Shown one piece after another: positions 59,633 to 64,000 of a stretch of 64,000 nt of DNA. The stretch's first letter is position 1, and each line of letters opens with the position of its first letter. The notes under the pieces were generated by a model, which had not been told where the DNA came from, did not search any database, and worked only from the letters and a program-made list of their open reading frames with translations. The translations under genes were made by a program, and so were the position numbers. The DNA is from Marsupella aquatica. Lineage: Eukaryota; Marchantiophyta. The stretch lies in assembly GCA_973895155.1 (NCBI GenBank), contig OZ316898.1, positions 9,548,001 through 9,612,000 of the forward strand. The letters are read 5' to 3'.

Positions 59633-61441
59633 TCAATTATGCAAAACCTGCCTTTCATCTTCCACAATCGTGGGCTCATCAAAACCATTACTTCCAGAAT
59701 CACTTCCCTTTCCATGATCATACACGTTCTTCTCTCCCATACTATCCTGCTCCACTTCCTGAGATAAACCTAAGAGCCTGTAGGTAATTGCATTAGGCTT
59801 GCATCCTTTTTCTTTCATTGCAGCAAATACTCTTGATGCTTCTATCATTCTGTAATTATCAACCAACCCACCAATCAAGGTGTTGTAGGTGACTTCATCA
59901 GGACCAAAACCTTCCTCCTCCATATAATGAAAGAGTTTCCATGCCTCGTCTACCTCATTGTAATTCAAGAAGCCATTGATTAGAATGTTGTACGTAATCC
60001 GATCAGGGGGGCAACCCCTCAGCGCCATCAGATCAAACACATTGCGAGCCGCTTCTGTTTTCCCGCACTTGAAAAGTCCGACAATGAGGGAGTTATACGT
60101 GACTACATCGGGGGCAATTCCCTTGTCTTCAAGTTCATCAAAGATCTTGAGTGCTTCCTGCCACCGGCCTGCATGACAAAGTCCATGAATTATGGAATTG
60201 TATGTTACTCTGTCAGGAGTGCAACCCTTCTCCGTCATCTCAACAACCACCTCTGAGACTTCTTTGAACAACCCTGCCTTGCAAAGCCCATTGATGACAG
60301 AGTTATAAGTAACTCGGTCAGGAATACATTCCTTCTGCCTCATCTCGTTGAGCAGCTCAAAGATATCGTCAAATAGCCCCGCTCTGCCTAGTCCATTGAT
60401 AAGAGTGTTGTACGTGTATAAATCAGGGAAGCCCTTCCTTTCCAGCACTCTAGTGAGCTTAAGCGCAGCACCTACTTTCTTCTCCTTACAAAGCCGGTCT
60501 ACGAGAACGTTGCACTCAAGATTCCTTGGGGTCAGCCCCTTAGCAATCATCTCTTCCAGAAGGATAAGGGCAAGCACTAGATTCTTATTGCCGGGTCCTA
60601 CATTTTTCTTGTCAATCAAGTTCCAAAACTTAAGGTTATACGAATGGGAATTATGCTGGAATTCTGGCTGCCTTCCAGCCCAGTTGAAAAAGTGCTCGAC
60701 TTTGCTTGGGTTCTTCTGTAATTTCATGACTTCTGCAACAATGTGAGGGTTCAGCTTCATGCCCAAATGCTTGAGCAACGCTGTAACCCTTTCTTCTCCT
60801 CCCACCTCTTGAAACAAGACATTTATCTTTCGTGCGACTAATTTCACCACTTTAGGATAATAATTGCCCTCGAGAGCGAAGTCCAGCTCAGGAAACAGCT
60901 CCACTGTGATCCTCTCAGTCTTCAAGCTGTCATAAATGGACGCTTTCAGAGCTTTCGGGTCCACGTCGTCTTCAGATTGACCCACCTCCGACGATGCCTG
61001 CACTACTGAACTGCTGAACCTCCAAAATTGTCTCCCAAGAGTTTTTGCCACACAACAAAACTCATTTCTGTTGGGAAAACCAGAAGTCCCCAACGGAGCT
61101 GTAATGCATCGTCCCAAAGTAGAGCGTTCCAAAGTGACACCTGGACACTTCCATGGGAGTGAAAGTCCGGCAATCCCAGCTGAAACTGAGGTCAACATTG
61201 CTGAATGTTGCACACCAATCACACACTTCCACTTACAAGCATCAGTACGACGGCCAACCTCTGATGAAATGCAATCCGTTACAGAAAAAACGATCGGTGA
61301 GCTGAATGAGTTCCTCTCACTCTGCTTGTTGTACGTTGACAGGAAATGTACAGAGGTACGAAGCTCGACGACGCCGTAAAGTGATTGCAGCCTAGATTTT
61401 GAGCTTATTCTGAACTTCCGAGCCAAACCAAAAAACTGCAT
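59633..61441 (-). CDS. P-class pentatricopeptide repeat protein, probably organelle-targeted
   Basis: 602 aa, intronless. The N-terminus is rich in Ser, Arg and hydroxylated residues with few acids (MQFFGLARKFRISSKSRL), consistent with a mitochondrial or plastid transit peptide. A linker (about 150-265) leads into about eight PPR motifs between residues 268 and 556. Well-formed ones start near 341, 376, 411, 446, 481 and 516, each 35 residues with a TYN.LI.GL core. There is no E, E+ or DYW tail, so it is P-class. The acidic C-terminal tail (561-602) is not repeat-like. Such proteins bind specific organelle transcripts and affect their stability, processing or translation. The fifth/last-residue pairs are almost all Asn/Asp, predicting a U-rich target. 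Confidence 0.92.
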   Translation of the reverse strand: MQFFGLARKFRISSKSRLQSLYGVVELRTSVHFLSTYNKQSERNSFSSPIVFSVTDCISSEVGRRTDACKWKCVIGVQHSAMLTSVSAGIAGLSLPWKCPGVTLERSTLGRCITAPLGTSGFPNRNEFCCVAKTLGRQFWRFSSSVVQASSEVGQSEDDVDPKALKASIYDSLKTERITVELFPELDFALEGNYYPKVVKLVARKINVLFQEVGGEERVTALLKHLGMKLNPHIVAEVMKLQKNPSKVEHFFNWAGRQPEFQHNSHSYNLKFWNLIDKKNVGPGNKNLVLALILLEEMIAKGLTPRNLECNVLVDRLCKEKKVGAALKLTRVLERKGFPDLYTYNTLINGLGRAGLFDDIFELLNEMRQKECIPDRVTYNSVINGLCKAGLFKEVSEVVVEMTEKGCTPDRVTYNSIIHGLCHAGRWQEALKIFDELEDKGIAPDVVTYNSLIVGLFKCGKTEAARNVFDLMALRGCPPDRITYNILINGFLNYNEVDEAWKLFHYMEEEGFGPDEVTYNTLIGGLVDNYRMIEASRVFAAMKEKGCKPNAITYRLLGLSQEVEQDSMGEKNVYDHGKGSDSGSNGFDEPTIVEDERQVLHN

Positions 61442-62480
61442 CGACTACTCACTGCATCGCCAAAATTGAAATCATCGAATTAGCGTCATGCTATACCTAT
61501 ACAGAAAGAGCATCGTCCACTCCCCATATCCACAGCCTCATGTACCACAATGGCTTGACCTCGACTCGACCCTAGTCTAATGCCGAAGAACCAATTTTCA
61601 ATCATGAAGGTGCGACAAGAATCCCCAGCGATTCATCACACAAACGCACTTTGATATGTCACAAAGATCTGTGTTGAGAACCGCTACGAACATGCTCTTA
61701 TTCTGACGTTCTTTCAATCCAATCTTAGATTCTCTTCACCCAGAGTTTCCCAACCGCAAGCACGACAGTTGCATCACCGTCAAAACCCTAAACCCTTTCC
61801 CACCTTCACCATCATCAGGTGATCTGCTCAGCTCAGTAGCAGGATTGGGAAGGTAAGAAACACCCAAGTCGATCGTACTAAGTGCACGACTCTTGAATGT
61901 GGACGACAAGAGGAGCAAGGGTGCAAAGAATTTTTGTAACAAACACAGGACAGTGGAAAGTCTGCCTGCCTGCCTGCTCGACGGCCGAAAGATCCGCTAC
62001 AAAGCAGCACAGTTCTCCGGACCCCAACTCTCAGCGCGCTCATAAACGGCAGCAGAACCTGCCTCACTCCTTGAAGCTCTCGAAAGCAGGAGTCTGAGGT
62101 TCCCAGAAAGTATTCGATTCCTGCTGTCCCCGAACAACCGCGCCGGCGACTTCGAGAGTTGGCAGATTCCGCCTCCTGTCACTCGGATTCTCATCGAGGT
62201 GATCGAACCCAAATTCACTCAATCTCGTACCTTTCCAGAGACAAAAAATTGGCTCCAGTGCAGGGAGTGGGGAGGATGGAGGACCCACAAATCTTAAAGC
62301 ACTGTTTCGGAGAAGAATCCAGCCCACCAGAAGAATCCAGCCCACCGAGCAACCTCAAGGCTGAAGGGACGAATGAATGAACCAGATTCAATGTCAAAAG
62401 TGAGGCCATAACTGTGATCCGAAACCGAGACTGAGGACAACATTTTCATTTCTACAGTGCTTTGATGAGAAACCATCGAA
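61442..62480. promoter_or_regulatory. Upstream region of the PPR gene
   Basis: Holds the presumed promoter. A telo-box is described separately. Overlapping short minus-strand frames between 61736 and 62520 are not recognisable proteins, although an upstream exon or separate small gene cannot be excluded. Confidence 0.45.
61782..61796. promoter_or_regulatory. Telo-box-like motif
   Basis: AAAACCCTAAACCCT lies about 340 bp upstream of the PPR start codon. AAACCCTA telo-boxes are enriched in plant promoters of translation-related genes. Confidence 0.5.
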
Positions 62481-62650
62481 TGAACCAACTGGCTGTGGTC
62501 AGTTGACCAGGGGCTTAGAACCAAGACGTCTCAGGTTCAATCCCCCTCCACACAAGGGGTATCTATGGGTGATTGGGTGGGGTGTAATGGTGGGACTATT
62601 GGTTTCTCCTCAGGGTCCTGGTAAGTGCACATCAAAATATGACATATATG
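62481..62650 (+). mobile_element. tRNA-derived SINE
   Basis: Pol III A-box-like TGGTCAGTTGACC (62496-62508) and B-box GGTTCAATCC (62534-62543). The head aligns with the minus-strand copy at 31640-31716 (shared CAGGTT..ATCC.C and CACACA.GG.TAT). The tail GTGCACATCAAAATAT (about 62625) resembles two tails at 51042 and 51211. Confidence 0.6.
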
Positions 62651-62679
62651 GTGTAGGACATCATTCCATACTATGATAA

Positions 62680-62993
62680 ATTGCATAAAAAACAAAAATA
62701 GAAAAAAAGATTGGAAAAGCTACCCAACCTACTAAATCTTTTACGTAGATATAGGGATAAAAAGCTATTTTATCTATGGAAGAATTGATACCTAATGGAC
62801 TGTTGGAACCATATTGATGCAATGCAGCCAGATGAAGAATACTAACACCTGCTATTACAAAAGGAAGTAAGTAATGGAGTCTACAAAAACAATTTAAGGT
62901 CGCATTGTCTACGGAGAAGCCACCCCAAAGCCAAGTTACTATAAATAATGTCCCCCACAACAGGTATTGCACTAGCTAAGCTTGTAATTACCG
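62680..62993 (-). pseudogene. cob: Nuclear insertion of mitochondrial DNA: internal fragment of cob (cytochrome b)
   Basis: The minus strand encodes [39 protein letters not shown] and [19 protein letters not shown], unmistakable central cytochrome b. The preceding codons ([13 protein letters not shown]) are present but shifted by a small insertion near 62945. Both ends of the gene are missing and flanking sequence is unrelated. It is therefore a NUMT of about 310 bp, not an expressed gene. In the intact protein this region forms membrane helices around a haem-binding histidine. Confidence 0.93.
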
Positions 62994-64000
62994 GGTTTCA
63001 AGGCAATACAAGAAACCATGGAATGGGACTAGGCACCTGGTTACTTGACTGTTGACTGTCTACAGTGTTTGTTTACCCTTGCTTTGTCCAGGACTTCTGG
63101 TGTGACTCTTGCTAGAGCTCCAACCCACAGGAAATGTGTCTCTAAAATAGACGGTCTCAAACATGCACCCGTGTTGCTCTTCCCGCGCAGGAGAGGGCCT
63201 ACCCTAAACTGTCCACCTGAGTTACAGTACTTTAAAAACGTGTGTTCCTCCCAATCCCTCCTTGGTGAAACATTGCCGGTGAGCTCTAACACAAGATGAC
63301 GAAACTGCCTCTTGAGAAAAGCTAAAGCGGTGTCCCTCCCAATCCTTCCTTCATGAAAATCACCACTGAGCTCTAACACGGGATGGTGAACACAGCCTCC
63401 TGGGCAAGGCCGAATCAGGATCGGAAAAGTGAGTCTGAGTTAGCTTCAATTGACAACCCCTAGTAGGGCACCTCAACTCTTTCGGTTTTGGCTCTGGTCA
63501 TGGTCACACACAATTTTCCGACGGAAAGTAAAGTGGCGGACTCACAAAAGCTTGTCCTACCACTTGTGACCAACTTATGTACCTCACACAGGTCTCACAC
63601 TTTTGGGCTGCGGATAGTTTTGTGCTCCTTGAGACTCATGCCCTACTACGAGACAATGCTTCACCTACCACAGCCATGACCAACTGGCTTTTGGTCACCA
63701 TAGAATGAGTGAAGTGAGAATGGTGTCTTTTGCATGCCATTGCTCCTGATCTTGTCTAGTTTCTACCCTTCCTGGCTATGTCATGCCTTTGTACATTTGT
63801 CAGCAATTATAACTAGGTCCTCTCACACCTTGGTGACCTCCTTCCAAGGGGGGGGGTTCCATAACATGCATGCACAATGTTTTTGAAGAATAAACACATA
63901 ATATATTATATGAAATGGGAATAACATATGGTTTTAAGAAAGCCATATAATTCAATTATCAAAATTTTATGAAAACACCCCTAATGCTTTCCACAAAAGT
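62994..64000. other. Right-edge intergenic sequence
   Basis: Contains a diverged direct repeat (CTCCCAATCC.TCCTT and GAGCTCTAACAC, at about 63249-63290 and 63336-63380). No gene recognised. Confidence 0.5.

Noticed and set aside
60348-60746. Plus-strand frame of 132 codons
   Set aside because: Antisense shadow of the PPR gene.
62661-62972. Functional cytochrome b gene
   Set aside because: Both ends missing, frame shifted at one side, flanked by nuclear sequence.

Overview
This window is nuclear DNA from a land plant. Three things point there: receptor kinases with RD-type plant kinase domains and spliceosomal introns, an intronless P-class pentatricopeptide repeat (PPR) gene, and Ty1/copia and Helitron elements with typical plant termini. 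A piece of mitochondrial cob is embedded near the right end. Its residues look bryophyte-like to me, so a moss, liverwort or other seed-free plant is my best guess, but I cannot name the species. A run of exactly 100 N at 13661-13760 marks a draft scaffold join.

Layout. 0.9-3.6 kb: an intact two-exon receptor kinase (RLK1, + strand). 4.75-9.97 kb: a complete but broken Ty1/copia element (- strand) with 275-bp LTRs, target-site duplication, primer binding site and polypurine tract. 10.5-13.7 kb: block A, the 3' end of an AIG1-like GTPase (+) facing the 3' half of a receptor kinase (-), cut by the assembly gap. 15.3-26.0 kb: a 10.7-kb Helitron whose RepHel gene (- strand) has at least ten exons and is degenerate. 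26.2-27.3 kb: a foldback element with arms of about 300 bp. 27.8-30.1 kb: a possible RPA1-like OB-fold gene with a frameshift. 30.9-31.1 kb: a 50-bp minisatellite. 32.9-34.2 kb: a receptor-kinase paralogue consisting only of the ectodomain (-). 34.6-35.1 kb: a hAT-like MITE. 35-41 kb: decayed repeats. 40.96-41.17 kb: a 213-bp Helitron derivative sharing both ends with the large one. 41.5-42.4 kb: a tandem array of about 154 bp. 43.2-50.1 kb: block B, an intact receptor kinase (+) facing an intact tandem-G-domain AIG1-like GTPase (-), with a decayed copia fragment between them. 50-59 kb: tandem and dispersed repeats. 59.6-61.4 kb: the PPR gene (-). 62.5-63.0 kb: a tRNA-derived SINE next to the cob fragment.

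The main biological content is a local family of four receptor-kinase genes or fragments with an unusual ectodomain: signal peptide, an R-type (ricin-B/QxW) lectin-like segment, a DUF642 (galactose-binding-like, cell-wall-protein) domain, one membrane helix, and a complete RD kinase. Blocks A and B are inverted segmental duplicates of one convergent kinase/GTPase gene pair, later changed by transposons, indels and a micro-inversion. The ectodomain-only copy could be a secreted decoy or a decaying gene.
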